Notes: generated from the sequence alone by a model not told the origin. A stretch of 64,000 nt of DNA from Ptiloglossa arizonensis (GCF_051014685.1 NC_135052.1:9143105-9207104); one strand, 5' to 3'; shown: positions 24,844 through 37,989, counted from the stretch's first letter. A program made the numbers and translations.

Positions 24844-25837
24844 CGGAACTTCGAGACCATTGAGAATACATTTGGTAAAGGATAACGATTCTACAATTTT
24901 TTTTTTTTTACAAATGCACGATACTCTACATTTTTTTCACCATTTCGGTACGTGGAACTACCTTGAGAAATTTAACGCAACAATCTTCTCTCTCGCTCCG
25001 AATTCTATCGTTGCGCAGATATTCCTTGATAAAAGTCACAAGATCGGGTTCACTTAAATACTTCTAACGAGGACGGGTTGCTCGCGTTGAATAAACATAA
25101 ATGGACGTCTGGATGATTCTGAGATTTTTATCGAGGTGAGAATCTGTGTTTTTAACGAGGTGTTTAGCTACATACAAGTTTCGATACAATCGGTGCGTAA
25201 CATCGTCAAGTATTCTTCTTTATTTCACATGGTCTTGTTAATGTTTCTATTTTATTTCTTATTTTCAAGACAACGTTTAAATTGAAAAAAAATGTATCCT
25301 CGTTTATTTAATTCGTACAAATTATAACAACGGCTAATTGGTAGCAGCGAAACTCTCCCACTTGTCTGCAATTATTTCAAAAAATTATACCGCTTTTTTA
25401 ATGCAGCAATTTGATCCTGATTAACATTAAAATGGGGGTTGAGAGAGGAGGGGTATCGTATCTTTCGCATTAAAGTACAAAAGACAATCTCGTTTCCGTA
25501 ATAACGGATACAGCATTAGTTAGATTGTAAAATCTGAGAACTACGCGGATTTACTTGGGAAATAAGCAAGAGTAAAGCAGACGTGCATACAACGACACAG
25601 TCTTTTGCTCGCCAGTTTATATCGGATAAAGTGGCTCAGTGAGCTTTGATATATTAAAAAAGAATTTCGTCGATATTCGTAATACGGCGGAGCAGCTTCT
25701 GTAACGTTTCATACGGATTATCCACGAGATAAAATGTTGCACAAAGATCTCACAAAGGCACTCGTAGTTTAAGTGACCGTGTAATTAGGAATCTCTGTTC
25801 ACGAAAATGTAAGATACATTTTCCTTTCACATTCTAG
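24844..25837. other. No confirmed gene
   Basis: A possible mini-exon at 25101-25135 (MDVWMILRFLS, then GTGAGA) has a usable donor in phase 2, but neither the coding chain nor any domain supports it. A T11 run lies at about 24898-24909. Confidence 0.35.
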
Positions 25838-25882
25838 ATGACGCAGATCAAGGACGTTAACCAAACCGTGTACAAATGCGAA
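25838..25882 (+). CDS. Microexon of a long unrecognised gene (exon a)
   Basis: This 45-bp exon has a strong acceptor (TTTCCTTTCACATTCTAG) and an almost consensus donor (GTGAGTAT). Only one frame is open; the other two contain TGA or TAA. That frame reads MTQIKDVNQTVYKCE in phase 0/0, with GC-ending codons unlike the AT-rich flanks. NQT is an N-glycosylation sequon if the segment is extracellular. The ATG at its first position could be a start codon or just an internal Met. A 266-bp intron separates it from exon b. Exon structure is strongly suggested; function is unknown. Confidence 0.55.
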
Positions 25883-26148
25883 GTGAGTATCGTAATTGTG
25901 ATTATCACTTACCAGAAAGTATTAATAATTTAATTTTCGATGTATGAAATAAGATTACTCCGTATAACTGAGTCGTTTGAAATAATCTATAATTGCTTCA
26001 CTTGTATTAGAAAAATGATTACGAACGGTAACTTCAACGAAAAGTAATCTATCTTTAGACGCAAGTTTATCGTTTATAATATTTAGTTGATACATTCGTG
26101 ACAGTCTTTTTTCAGGTGTAACATAACTGTGCCATCTGTGTGTTACAG

Positions 26149-26176
26149 AAACGCCAGCTTGACTGCTCGACCGGAA
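26149..26176 (+). CDS. Microexon b of the same gene
   Basis: This 28-bp exon lies between the acceptor TGTGTGTTACAG and the donor GTAAGC. Joined to exon a in phase 0 it adds KRQLDCSTG and leaves one base (phase 1), which completes a Thr codon with the 36578 exon. Another acceptor 33 bp upstream (TTTTTTCAG at 26107-26115) would add an in-frame TAA, so the nearer acceptor is preferred for coding; use of the upstream one would truncate the protein. Composition again stands out from the AT-rich surroundings. Confidence 0.5.
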
Positions 26177-28864
26177 GTAAGCATGCTTTTACCTGCAGAC
26201 AAACCTTCCCCTCGAATGGGGACGAAAAGAAAATTTTGTTAAAGCTTCTCCTTTGAGAGTTTCGGCGTTTATGCAAAAGGAGAAATAAAAATAAACGTAA
26301 CTGTGTTCGCTGGGGTGCCGTGTGTTTTGCTCACTTACGAAATTCTTCTTCGAAAGCTTTTTCCTTCGAGTGAATTCTATTATTATTATTATTATATACC
26401 ATATTCTTTCCTGCATTGAGATTTCGATTACTTGAAGAGGATTTACGAGTTTCATCAAGTGTTTTTTTTTTTTTTTAAATTACGGATTATAAATATATTT
26501 TCCATAATTTAAAGACGAGTGGCTTTCTGCAGTTCCAGGTACATGCCCTTTTTCAACTAAGTTGTTCTACGCTTTTGTATAATTTTAATGAGGTGACTAT
26601 GACTTTTGTTGCGGAGATTACATAACTATTATTATTGTTATAAAGTTTTTAGTACGTATATCAGAAGAGAATGTATACGTCGTAACAAAGTAACTGTCTA
26701 ATTGCATACAAACGAGTGTATGTACAGTCAAGGTCCCCTTTTAAACATAAGCCAAATATATGACCTCACTGGAATGTGGAAAGAATTTTTTCCGTATCGT
26801 TGAAATCGCGATTTTAATATTTAATATCGCGGTCACGATACTATTCCACAGGAAAGAGGAACATTCGATTCAGTGAAGCACAGAAATTATTGAAATAACT
26901 TCACTAAGGACAAGAACGAGGCGGAGTAAATCGAGGCAAGATCATTGCAATAATTGTTTCTTTTACACTTTCCAAAGAATTAGAAAATCACATGCTTTGA
27001 TTGGAAATACATTTGGTAAACTTTATTCGAGGTAAACTTTTTTTTACACATTACAAAGTAAACAATAGCGAGGCTATTATCATTATTCGAGAAACGATTT
27101 CCATTGCAACATACAGCAAAATTTGATACGTTAGATTTTCTTAAGCATGATCGATAAAGTAGAAATCTCAAAGAGGGAGCCCGTGTTTTATAAGAACCTT
27201 TGCAAACGATACCGTGAATTGTGCAAGTTAAATAAAAAGGAATAGAACGTTAATTTCTAATTCGAATAACTTTCCTAAAAATTTGACGTCAGTTTGGAGA
27301 AATACCATCAATTGCATTTACAAACAGTGATCGAGACTTGAAACTATTATATTTCGCTGTCTCTTGAAGGTAATCGATAAAGTAGAGATCGTTGGAAACG
27401 ATTTTTGAGAAATGATCCATACCGTTTATAGATCATGAATACATCACGATATAAATTCGAAAAAAGTTTGATCATTTTCATTTACTGTAAAGTTTAACAT
27501 CAACTGAATATTTTTTATATTTAAAATATTTAGAATACACAATATTGATCACAAGTGTTCCAGAATTAGAAATTTGTACAGTTTCTTTCGTTCAAAAAAC
27601 GATGGAATTAAAAATCGATCGGTTCTTTCTAGAGACTATCGAGTGAATCCTTTTTCTTTTAATTTTTTTCAATATTAGTTTCCTCTGGTGATTATTTTTC
27701 ATTTTTATCGTACGTTTACGTAATACGTACACAATACAAGATTATTTAAATTATAAACTCTATTAACGATCAGATCATGGTTGGTCTAAGGGTTTTGTAA
27801 TCAAACGATGAATCTAATTAAAATTTGAATCGGTCCGTAACAATTTAACAGAAACACCATTGCATTTGTTTTTAAAGTACCTTATTTGAAATAAGGTTTC
27901 TGATCCGTTATAAAATAATAGAGTTGAGGTGATTGTAACACAAATTCTAATAATAATAATAATTATTAGTATTAGCAAATATTATTTGCGATTGAAAATT
28001 TTGCAGTTTCTACATTTTTGTATCAAACTTGTAATTTACTTGTCTTTATCGACAGGTCATTGCACTAGTTATCAACCAATAATGTCAGTTGCTCGCAATG
28101 CTAAAAATGATGAGAAGCAAACGATTGTAATTATTTATAGCACCGATAACAATTTCTTTGTTCAAAAATTTTTGCATTTTATATTTAAAGAATCGGTGAT
28201 TTCACAAAGGATGAGATAAAAATGAGAAACAGTTGAGTCCGCGAGGGTGGATTTTACGACCTTATAGTGAATCTGGGTAATGCTTGGTAAACCGAGCAAT
28301 AAATATGTTTAGTAGATGGAAAAATCAATGATGTCAGAAACGTATTTTCCTTACTAAACTGAGAGAGTCTCGTTTTCTAGGCTATTATAAAACGATGATA
28401 AAATAGTAATTATCGATTGTTATACGAACCAACGAGAATTGTTAATTTACAAGCATTATTTAGCAACAATTTTTAACCTTTTCACCGTCTTTATTATTTT
28501 TAAAAGACGTTCAACCGAGCAGGTATTTCGTTCACAATTTTAGGAGGATAAAATTTTCTCATGTTTTTCAATGCCCCCATCCGTGTCAAGTTTGATTAAA
28601 ATCGATGATCCTCAATTGGGCACTGTTGTATATGATATAACACTGACCGTACCATGACCGGTAAAATGACCGTTTTAAAATTTGGTTTAGAATTCTACAT
28701 AATTGTCAGTTCCTTCGTTCATTTAATTTTATTTAAATTCTTATATCGCTCGATATCACGTTCCTTTGACCATCTTTACGATCTTTATTTCTTTTGACAG
28801 ACTACGATAACAATATGTATAAATGAATCGCCGGTACGATAGTCTTAAAGAGCACCGTACATTC
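26177..28864. other. Intron of the long plus-strand gene
   Basis: AT-rich DNA with a (TTA)n microsatellite near 26380-26397 and a T15 run at 26462. An acceptor at 28055 is followed by a phase-1-compatible frame open to TAA at 28217, but without a donor and with AT-rich codons; it is weak as a terminal exon. Nothing else is supported. Confidence 0.4.
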
Positions 28865-29092
28865 CCAAAGATCGTAATCGTAACCATTTTCTTTTCAACA
28901 CCGCTTTTAAAATTTCGCAATTTGAAAAATTCTCATTGTCTCCGTTACTTTTCAACACGTTCGACCGAGCAGGATAACACCAAAGATCGCACTCGTAACG
29001 ATTTTCTTTTCGACACCGTTTTTAAAATTTCGCAATTGAAAAAATTCTCACCGTCTCCGTGTTACTTTTCAACACGTTCGACCGAGCAGACA
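28865..29092. repeat. Tandem duplication, unit about 115 bp, with a distant third copy
   Basis: Two copies (28865-28979 and 28980-29092) share CGTAAC.ATTTTCTTTTC and CAACACGTTCGACCGAGCAG. A diverged related piece ending TTCAACCGAGCAGG lies at about 28478-28523. Noncoding; the ORF across it is repeat-derived. Confidence 0.75.
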
Positions 29093-29208
29093 ATTTCGCG
29101 TAGATGAATAAAAAAATCTCATCGACAACCGCGTATGAAGAAAAAATTGAAATCCACGCGAACGTTTACGAGCCTGTCCCTAGACGGGTGTTATCCATCG
29201 TACTTACA

Positions 29209-31214
29209 CTGGGGGGCCCCCCGATCGTGGATCTCGGAGCGAGGATCGATAAAGCAGAGATCTGAAGACGTAAAAGCCGGCACTCCGTGAAGATCGTCGA
29301 ACCCTGCAGAGGCGCCTCGACCTTCGCAGCCGGCACGAGAGAATCAGGAATCCTCTTGTTCTCCGTAAACCTTGCCCGTAGCTCTCAGGTGGGGCGAGCC
29401 AGGCGAGGTGAAGAGAGAGGTTCTCGTCATTCCCGGTACCCACCTGGCGTCTCACCTGAGGCTCCACGCCAAGTGCTACGTCGCTGCTCGAACGAGCTGG
29501 CTCCTACGGGGACTGCACGCGTCAGAGAAAGCCGTGAAAAGCTTCGGCCACGAGGTTCCTAAACACCATTGAGACACGACCGCGTGGGAAAACATGATCG
29601 ATACACGTCGAAAATGAACGTCGAGGCGGTGACCGAAAGCGAAACTCGAAGTAACAGGTGAACGGAGCAGCGAAACCGCTCGCTTACTCGGCGCGCCAGC
29701 TCCGGGATCGCACGCGTCAAGAAGAGGATCGGTCGTCTGGATGAATCGTCGATCACGAGGGGTTCGTTGTCCATCGGTGTTGCCCGCGTGAAATACCCGC
29801 TGGTTCTCGATTCCGCGAAAACGAGCGCGGCGGTAACGCGGCGGTAACGCGGCGCGGGGAATCTGACTTTCTCGCGGCGACTTCGCACGGGGAGAATCGC
29901 TCGTTACGTACGAATGTTTCGGTGCGAATGTTACTCGGACGCGAAGAATGCGCGGTTTGAAAAGGTGTTCGCGGAGGGAACCGCGTGCGTGGATACACAC
30001 GCGTTGAGACGTACACGCGAAGTGCTGGACGGTCGTAACGTACGCTCGGTCGTTCCCGAAACGCTCGTTGAAACAGGGATCGGGATTATCGTACGTGGCC
30101 GGTGGACGAAAGTATCATCGGTATCGATCACCGTGGTGTACGCGGTTACGCGCGAGCCCGTGGTTTTCGGGAACGATCGCAGTGGAAGGAGAATACGATA
30201 CGAGAACCCCCATCGATGTCGCGGCTGCGTCACCGTGTAAACCAGGGGAACAAAGATCACGAGATCGTTGTCAAGCATGCGAGAGACAAGTTGGACGCAC
30301 GAACGGACACGGAAAGCAGGTGGACAGAGACATCGAGCACGACACACGTATACTTTTTGGAATCGTTTCGGGATCGATCCGGCCGCGGAGGAACTACTGT
30401 TCGTCGTGTGCTCCCCGAGAGAAGATATACACCCATGGGACACCGACAGACTCGTTATTTATGCCGCGCGTATTGAGCCAACCGTTTCGAAAGTTCAATG
30501 AAGAGTAAACGCTCCGAGAGAACGGAACGGAAATCTCCAACTCCGATTCATGCGTTTCCACTCGGTAAATCGTATGTGTATTCGTCGATCGAGGATCGTT
30601 CGTAGTCGGTAGCCGATCGTTGAGTGTCTCGGAGGCGTTCGAACAAGCGGAAGATATTCCAGACGAGCGCAACCGTCGATCGGAACGTTCGGGTCTTAAT
30701 TAAGGATCTCCGAAAGAAGTTAACGCAGCGGAAAGGAGAAAGTTGACGAAACTGCCCGAAGGAGTCGTAAAACGCGAGCGGTGATCCGCGGTGAACGCAC
30801 GTGCGGAAGAAAAGAAAAAAGAAAGAAAAGAAAATAAGAAGGAAGGAAAGAAAAATAATAAGTGCACGAGCCAATTCGATTTTCGACGACGGAAAGATTC
30901 GCAAACCGACCGTTCGGTAGGAATGCGCGCTCGCGAGTGAAGAGAAGAAGTGTGGCAATAAAAGGTGCTGCCTCTGGTCAGGGCGCGGGAGAACCTCTTC
31001 GCGCGTGTGTGGAAGGAAATTTTCGTCTACGGAATCTTGATTTTTGCGTGTGACGTGCTCCCGCCTCAGGGATAAGAAAAGAGGGGGCGACAAACACATA
31101 CACACCTACACGTACACACACACACACACGTACACACTCGCGAAACTCCATCCGTTGCTGGAAAATATCTTCTGCTACGCGATTTCTGCGCGGCCACCGT
31201 GGAATACCTGAGAG
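29209..31214. promoter_or_regulatory. Large CpG island with two opposite splice donors; candidate bidirectional promoter
   Basis: About 2 kb of the most CpG-dense DNA in the window, with overlapping ORFs on both strands that are Arg/Ser/Pro-rich and resemble no domain. At the right edge a plus-strand donor, GAG|GTAAGA, follows 31214. At the left edge a minus-strand donor, AGT|GTAAGTA, follows (leftwards) 29208. This is what two divergent noncoding first exons would look like. The plus-strand one could feed exons at 36578 and 53358 of the long gene. The 3' part also holds a (CA)-rich stretch at about 31090-31135. No TATA box was found. Confidence 0.5.
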
Positions 31215-31292
31215 GTAAGACACGTCCTTCGAGAAATGCTGATTCTTACGGACAATTTTTAGCGTAAGCGACATTCGGTGTACGTGTGTACG

Positions 31293-31356
31293 CTCGAACC
31301 TCGATTATCCGACCTAGTCGGGTGACAGGATGTCTGGATAATCGAGTTTTTCGGGG
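31293..31356 (+). mobile_element. pogo/Tigger-like terminal fragment
   Basis: GAACCTCGATTATCCGAC, then AGTCGGG, ACAGGATGT and GGATAATCGAG, give an internal inverted repeat of CTCGATTATCC (31300-31310 with 31336-31346). Strings of this form are typical of pogo/Tigger-type DNA transposon ends. A second copy in opposite orientation lies at 62053-62119. No transposase was found. Confidence 0.55.
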
Positions 31357-34300
31357 AAACGACGACCACGTTTCGAACCGGGGAACGGACGTTCGTTTGG
31401 AATACCGAACAGAGTCGGTCTCTTCGTGAATTTCTTTCTTTAAACAATCACGAGAATAACTTTCCAACTCTGCGTATTTATTTTATATAAGGTCAAGATA
31501 TTCGATGGTAGATGTTTCCAATTGTCCCCTGTGAAACGTGATCGTTACATCGCGATTTTCTACGAATCAATGAATATTCTTCGATAGAAATTATTATGAA
31601 TTGTTGCTCGTTGGACCGTTGTCACTTGTCTGGAAAATAGTATCGTGGTCGAAACAATAGGTTAATGTCTTTACGAAGAATATTTACCGTGTACGGTTTT
31701 TGTTTTATGTTATATTTAAATCCTTTTAGCGCGTGTACAAAGAAACCTTGTTTTTGTATAGATCGAAACTTTCAAACGGTGGTGCGTAGTGTGTCGTTCC
31801 AGCACAAGTGGTTCAATTAACGATCGGTCATTTATCACGTACCGAATGAAAGAAAACAGGAATTGTAACAAAAATTGATTAGTCTTCTTCGTCCTACGTT
31901 CTATTTTTCCAATCCTTCTAAGCTACTGGTTCGCATACTTTTCTTAACGTGGCTATTTCAGTAGAACTGCTTTCTTTCTAAGCTCGATACCATCTAAGGT
32001 CTCTTTCTAACGCAGTGAACGATTCAGTAATTACCGAGGATGTTATGTTTGCGGCACATGTACTTTTTCTCCAAGCTTTCCTTAATCATCCCGATAATTT
32101 TATAACGAACGATCTCGTTGCTTGTAAGTCATTTTCTTATATCGAATTCGTCGCGATTTTCTTTGATTAAAGTAGTAAAGTTTCGTTTGACAACGTTTGT
32201 TCGAACAGTGTTCGAGTAAGAATATTTTTTCTTTATTTTCAACGTTTCTTCCTTAAATTATATTTCATTACTCGAACGTAATTTTCACGTATTTTTGGCG
32301 TTCTCGTGGAATTCGATTGCTTTCGAAAATATTGAATTCGCTTGGATGTCAAAGGCTCGTTAAGTTATATAAACTTTAACGTTCGTTAGAAACGTTGTTC
32401 GATTTGAAAAAAAAAAACGTATTTTTATTTTACGTAAGAGAAAATGTTTTATTTTCCCCAATTAGAAAAATGACGAGGGAATGGTTAAAACTATGACTCA
32501 TGAAAACAATGCAAAACCGTTGCATCAGAAACACTATTGTTCATTCAAGCGATATGGATCTGTGTACCTTCGCTAATTGTAAGGTATTAATTAAAAGTTT
32601 TTCCAACAAAATAGAATTTGTAATATTTCCTGTGAGTTCAGTGTTAAGAACTAGCGAGATGATTGTTTTGGAAGTGGCTCTTAGTAACTGAGCTAATTTT
32701 TCCTAATCTCGTTGCAAAGTTCTGTAATAACTTATAGTAATATTTTCAAAGTTTTAACGAACAGAGAGAATAAATTTACAATTTCGGATGAGTTTGTTAC
32801 TGTTTCAGACATCTCGTTAAGAGATAGGATTTATCAGAAAACAAAGCATAATTATAACAATCACATTATTTATATTAGGATAATTACTGTGCAAATAATT
32901 CAAACGAGTTTGTATAATTATTTGGGTATAAAAATATTTTTCTTTCACTTAAAAAAATAATATGCAGAAAGTTATACCGGATAAATAGTGGTACAATATT
33001 GTAGTGCGTAAAAATGTTATATTTTCTTTATTCGTGTGTACTATTAATCAGCTACCTCGACAACATTATTTATATCATTTTTTACTATTTTCAGTTTCCT
33101 TACATAGCAATTTTCTAATGATAAAATTACGATATTCCGTCATGTATCGATACGAATAGATATCTATTAACACATTCACGGTCAACGCTTATCAAAGTGT
33201 TTATTAGAAATTAAACGACGCTATCGATTTTTCTAAGCTTTACAAGTTTGTTAATTATATCAATCGGATCTTTATCGTTGCGTGAAACCAGTTTAATCAT
33301 AATACTGCTATGACGTAAACGAAACGAGCACGGTTAGTTGCTTCTAATATTATCCAATTAACATTGACGGTAGTCCGTAGCACTCGTTTATCAAAAAATT
33401 ATATAGGTATTTCATTTCAACGCGCAAAGTTACATCGACACGTAAAAGTACAGAAAAATTTTCCACCCTTGATATTGCAACATTAACATCCAAAGAGATA
33501 TAAGGAATTTGTCGTTATTTTAACGAAGCACAAGATTTCTCACAAGTATAATATTTTGTAAGGGCATACAATTAAATAATTTGCGTCTATAAATTAATAA
33601 AGTAATACCTTAATTCGATTGATCTTTGTTCTAACGAAATACGATATAAATAATATTTTAACACTATTAGTAGCCATGGCGTGCTAATATCAGAGTAACT
33701 AACAACAAGAAAAAATCGAAAGAATATAATCAACTTTTGTTACGAAAGTAGAAATTGCATAAGACGTAAGTTTCCTTCTCGTTTGGCTAGTACTTTTCAA
33801 TGTATGTATTTGCCAATCAGGATCTGCAAACGAATTACTGAATCGAATCAACGTCGTTTGGAATTTGTGCCACCATATTACGATGGAATGTTTTAAGCAG
33901 TTTATAAATACAAGATCGTTGATGTGATCGGCGAACGTATGTAGAATATGTTTTACGAAGAGAAACTTGCGGTTTCGCTTACTCTGTCGACATCTTTATA
34001 ACTCTTTTTATTTATTACACGTTTGAGAACATCACTATAGAAAGAGTTGATTATTGAGAGCTCTTTCGCAACATGTGCGAGCGTGTAAACATTTTTATCC
34101 CAACATTCGAGTATAAAGTTTCCATAATCGAACGCGAGAATGAGTTAGATTAAAAATCGATGCCACGATTATCATTACAAACGATTGTTCTCGAACGTAT
34201 AAATATTACAAAACGATGTTACCTCAATTTCAGATATTTTCAATTTCATTTTATAACCGCGTTGCAGACTTCTTGGGAAACATGGGTATCGGTTTAAAAT

Positions 34301-36577
34301 AGAAAGAGTATTTTTTTCGTTTTGCAATCTCTTAGAATACTTTTTATAGGGCACCATTTGCGTTCCTTTTACATGCTACAGAACCTTCTAGTTTCATCGT
34401 AAATTTTATTTTCATTGAAAATACCGCATTCGTTAAAAATCGAGTACTCGACGGCTAATGGATTTCAGTGAAAATTCGAGTTTAATGTTCTCGTCTCAAA
34501 ATACGATTAGATTTTGATTACTCTTGTGATTCTTTCGGTTTTTCTTACTTCTCTTAAATTCATCGTTTACAAAATTTGTTAGAAACGTATCAAATGAATC
34601 TTAAACGGGATTAAATGTTACACGAAACGTTTAAATAAACGTCCTGTTCGTCTTGTTCGATAAGGAACAATATTAAACTATATTTTTGTTCATCGGTTGG
34701 GTATCGCGAGGTTTTCGTCTGCGTTGAGTTTTGTATACGGAACAGTAACGTGCCTGTGTTCGGATCACTGATTTTCCATCAACCTTGCCATCATCCAACG
34801 TTTAGTTATTTTTGGTCCAGGGAGGGCACGTCGTTATTCGCATTAGCCACGACGGCCGTAATTAATTAGGAGACCGGTCGAAAGCGTGGGCCACTCGAAT
34901 AATACTGTTACCGTCGAAACATCGTGTAATTACACGCAGCATTTTCGTCGGGAAACGGCGCTAGGAACGCGTACGGAATTCTCAAATTAATGTTGCACTG
35001 TTGAAAATTTGATCGCGTTCCCCCGAGTGTTAAATTACTTTTGTTGTTTGGATATTCCGTGTAAATTGCGTAACGTTATCCCCGAGTTCTTTCTGACGTC
35101 TCGGGCACGTAATGCCGTTTCATTATAATGTGGCATGTAATTAATCTCTAAATTATTACTCGGCTATGTTTTTAGTCGAGCAATTTCGTTCGGTCACAGC
35201 TTCTAAAGTTCCAAAGTGTTTCAAAGTAAAGACGGCGCAGATTACATTATCACCGATTATTATCGGTTAAAACGACCAAGTTTATTGAAAATTTAATCAG
35301 TTTCGTTGCAATTGTATACTGCTCCCGGATTAATAGTCGCTACATTATAATTAATATTCGCGATTATTGGTTGTAAGTCTATATTACCTGCAAAGTAATC
35401 ATCTACGTTGTCGTTAATTCTATGGATCAATTCGTTATACTATCATAATAAGAATTTTAATCGCTCGTAACACTAATTGTGTGATTGGTTTAAGTGACAT
35501 TATTCTCTGTAAATTTCTCACACAGTTTGCGTCTGATATCGGTATTTAAATGGAAATTGGAAAATTCTATTTATCTTTTATATATACCGATCTTCCGAGT
35601 TCAATGGAAATGTTGGACAAAGTCAAAGAAAAAGTGTATAATTAAGAAACGAGGTAAACTGGGTACACATACTCTTGCAAACCTTCGAAGAAATTTAGAC
35701 TTTACCGATCATTACAATCGAGAGGTACAGGATTCCATTAATATGGAAATATCAATGTGTTCGGTTTCTGTGACACATATTTGTCGAACGCTCGACTGAT
35801 AAAATATTTTGTAATCGATAGTTAATGAAATTGGCAAAGCTTGATTGTGGAACTCAATTTAAAAATTTAATTGGGATGCTTCCTTGTGAAACTCGAAAGA
35901 TCACGGTCATTCATCGTGAAAAGATATTAACCATACTTTCTCACCGATGCAAGATCGCTTACGAGTTACGAGTTCCACTGAAAATTAAAACTCGTCTCTA
36001 CATTAAATGAATTTATTATCAACGAAGACATTACGGATGAAATAAACATCGAATTCTATACTTTAACCGTTTTCTGACCGATTTCACACGGCCTTCGTTA
36101 CCTTGTTAATTCATTGATCAACATCTGTTACATTTAGCGAAAATGTTTCAGCCGGTGAATGCAAAACGTTCGAATTGTTTCGCATGAAATTAGTAAGGCA
36201 ACGTGGTTCAAACGTAGAAACCTGGAACGCTATTTTTCTTCTCCTTCGACCGATTTCACACGGCATAATACGTAATAGAATCACCATACATTTCCTTCTA
36301 CTTACTTAAGAAAGTAGCGGATCGCTAGGCATAATACTTGTTCTTAGTTTTACATTAACCTCGTAAATATCGCATTAATGCAATATTGCGATTGCATTAC
36401 TTCTATAAGTATCTGCCATGGTATCCGACGTGTTAAGTGCTGCCTGAAATGCACAAGATATGTTCCTTGCAGTTCAACCAAGCACGAAGCAAGTACAGTA
36501 ATCCCCGCTTGTATGTCATCAATTTTACCCTCCATAGAGGGAACAGAGTCATCCCTGCCACTGTTTCTATTTTTCAG
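31357..36577. other. Intronic AT-rich DNA
   Basis: Over 5 kb with no recognisable exon, TE protein or ordered repeat. A 16-mer, ACCGATTTCACACGGC, occurs twice near 36078 and 36249. This is probably intron of the long plus-strand gene. Confidence 0.5.
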
Positions 36578-36634
36578 CGCGAGCGACCCGTCGATTCGCA
36601 CAGTCGGCGGTCGCAGACGAGGGCGATCCTTATC
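36578..36634 (+). CDS. Microexon c of the long gene
   Basis: This 57-bp exon has a textbook acceptor (CTGTTTCTATTTTTCAG) and a GTAAGA donor. It is GC-rich inside AT-rich intron. In the phase set by exon b (1 in, 1 out) it reads T|RATRRFAQSAVADEGDPY| and leaves one base C. That base joins the AG at the start of the 53358 exon to give Gln. All three frames happen to be open, so the phase match with both neighbours is the main support. Its length is a multiple of 3, so it can be skipped without frameshift, as is common for alternatively spliced microexons. Confidence 0.6.
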
Positions 36635-36699
36635 GTAAGAGTAACCGAGTTTCATCCGCTACTGAAAAGAAAAATCTTTACATTTATCGTGTCTCGACT

Positions 36700-36928
36700 A
36701 TTATGCTTCCCTGACGGTATTATCAATCGGTTGGCACCATTTCCCCGAGGAGAATGAGCCTAAACACGGCCACGTTCGGACAATTTTGAGTTACGTCGTT
36801 CGACAAATTTTTCAACAATTTTCAATTTCACAATAAGTGAAAATTGTCCGATAGAGGTCGTGTTTGGGCTCGTTTCAATCGGCAGAACGTTGCCAATGCG
36901 TTGTTAATACTCTCGCGAAAATATAACC
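36700..36928. repeat. Head-to-head inverted pair of repeat family A
   Basis: The left arm 36700-36795 and right arm 36834-36928 are inverse complements with interruptions. Blocks include GAGC(C/T)(C/T)AAACACG and CGGACAATTTT, plus the outer AGTATTA and TTGGCA. The 38-bp centre is AT-rich. The same blocks occur once at 16775-16855. RNA from here could fold into a long imperfect hairpin. A palindromic MITE, or two copies inserted in opposite orientation, would explain it. It lies only 65 bp after exon c. Confidence 0.6.
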
Positions 36929-37989
36929 GCAACTATAAAAATCACAAATTTGCATTAGCGTACCACTCAGGTGTGCTCGTGTTTCTTTACCAATCTCGAC
37001 CACCAACTACCTTTCTCCCGTAAAGAAGATCGATGACCAATAACCGATCCCCGCGAAGAAATCGTTACTATCCCCGGATTTATGGAAACGAACGGATCCC
37101 ATTTCACAGTGCACAAAGTGGGGATCGTCGTGTACACTGCACACTCCTGGAAGTTCGTTTCGTTTCGGACGCGCGTATCGATCAATTTCGAAACGATTAA
37201 CACGGTTGTAAAATTATGTCGGGAATTATTTCGAAAAGAATACCGGGCGCAGAACGCGCAATTTATCTTTTCCATGAGAGTCTAGCGGGACCAACCAGCG
37301 CGCTCGTTCGCCGTGCACGTACCTTTACTTTATCTGGTAGCTCGATAGATACGCGACGGCTCTGTACAGTTAGTCTCAACGCACGGTATATGGGAAGATC
37401 CCGGCAAAACAGCAGATGTTCGTACCGTTGAAAATGCGCATACGTTTCGAGTCCCCGATTCTCCTCAGGAAATCGCTCGAGTCGACGGATTCCTCGAGGC
37501 GATCTTCGGAGTAAGTGCGTCGGTCTCGCTCGATAGAACTACCAAACGAGATGCGGAGATAGGATAAGGGAACTCGATCGTTTATTATAGCGCAGAAATA
37601 GTGATTTTCGCGATTAGAAGGGAAAATAGTGCCTCTTGGTGCTCCGTAAGGTCCGTGGAAAAAGAAACACCGGGTAGACATAGGAACTTGTAAAACTGGT
37701 ACACGGAGCTTGTCGCTCTTTGTACGATGCTAATTTTAAGCTTGTCGCTAAAGTTCCGCCATTTCTGCTAGCACAAATTAACCCGATAACGAAATATGCT
37801 TCCTGAATTTAAGTTACCAGTGAAACTTCGATTATACACGGTGTTCACTTACTTTGCACATCTTAAATGTTACGATACAAATAAGAAGATCTTTATTGCG
37901 TCGTGCAGATACAGATACGCAGGACGATGCCAAAGACGAGGCTCAACTTTGCTACTGTTAAATTTAACTCGTGTATCTCCACTGCTTTC
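36929..37989. other. No gene seen
   Basis: Moderately CpG-rich DNA at 36.95-37.7 kb with chance ORFs on both strands. No splice-supported exon was found. Confidence 0.45.

Noticed and set aside
28056..28219. Phase-1-compatible frame after an acceptor, open to a stop
   Set aside because: AT-rich codons, no donor, no recognisable protein, and it would terminate the chain that continues in phase at 36578.
29476..30443. Long ORFs of 108-174 codons on both strands of the CpG island
   Set aside because: Several frames are open at once, the composition is Arg/Ser/Pro-rich, and no domain is seen; typical of CpG-dense DNA.
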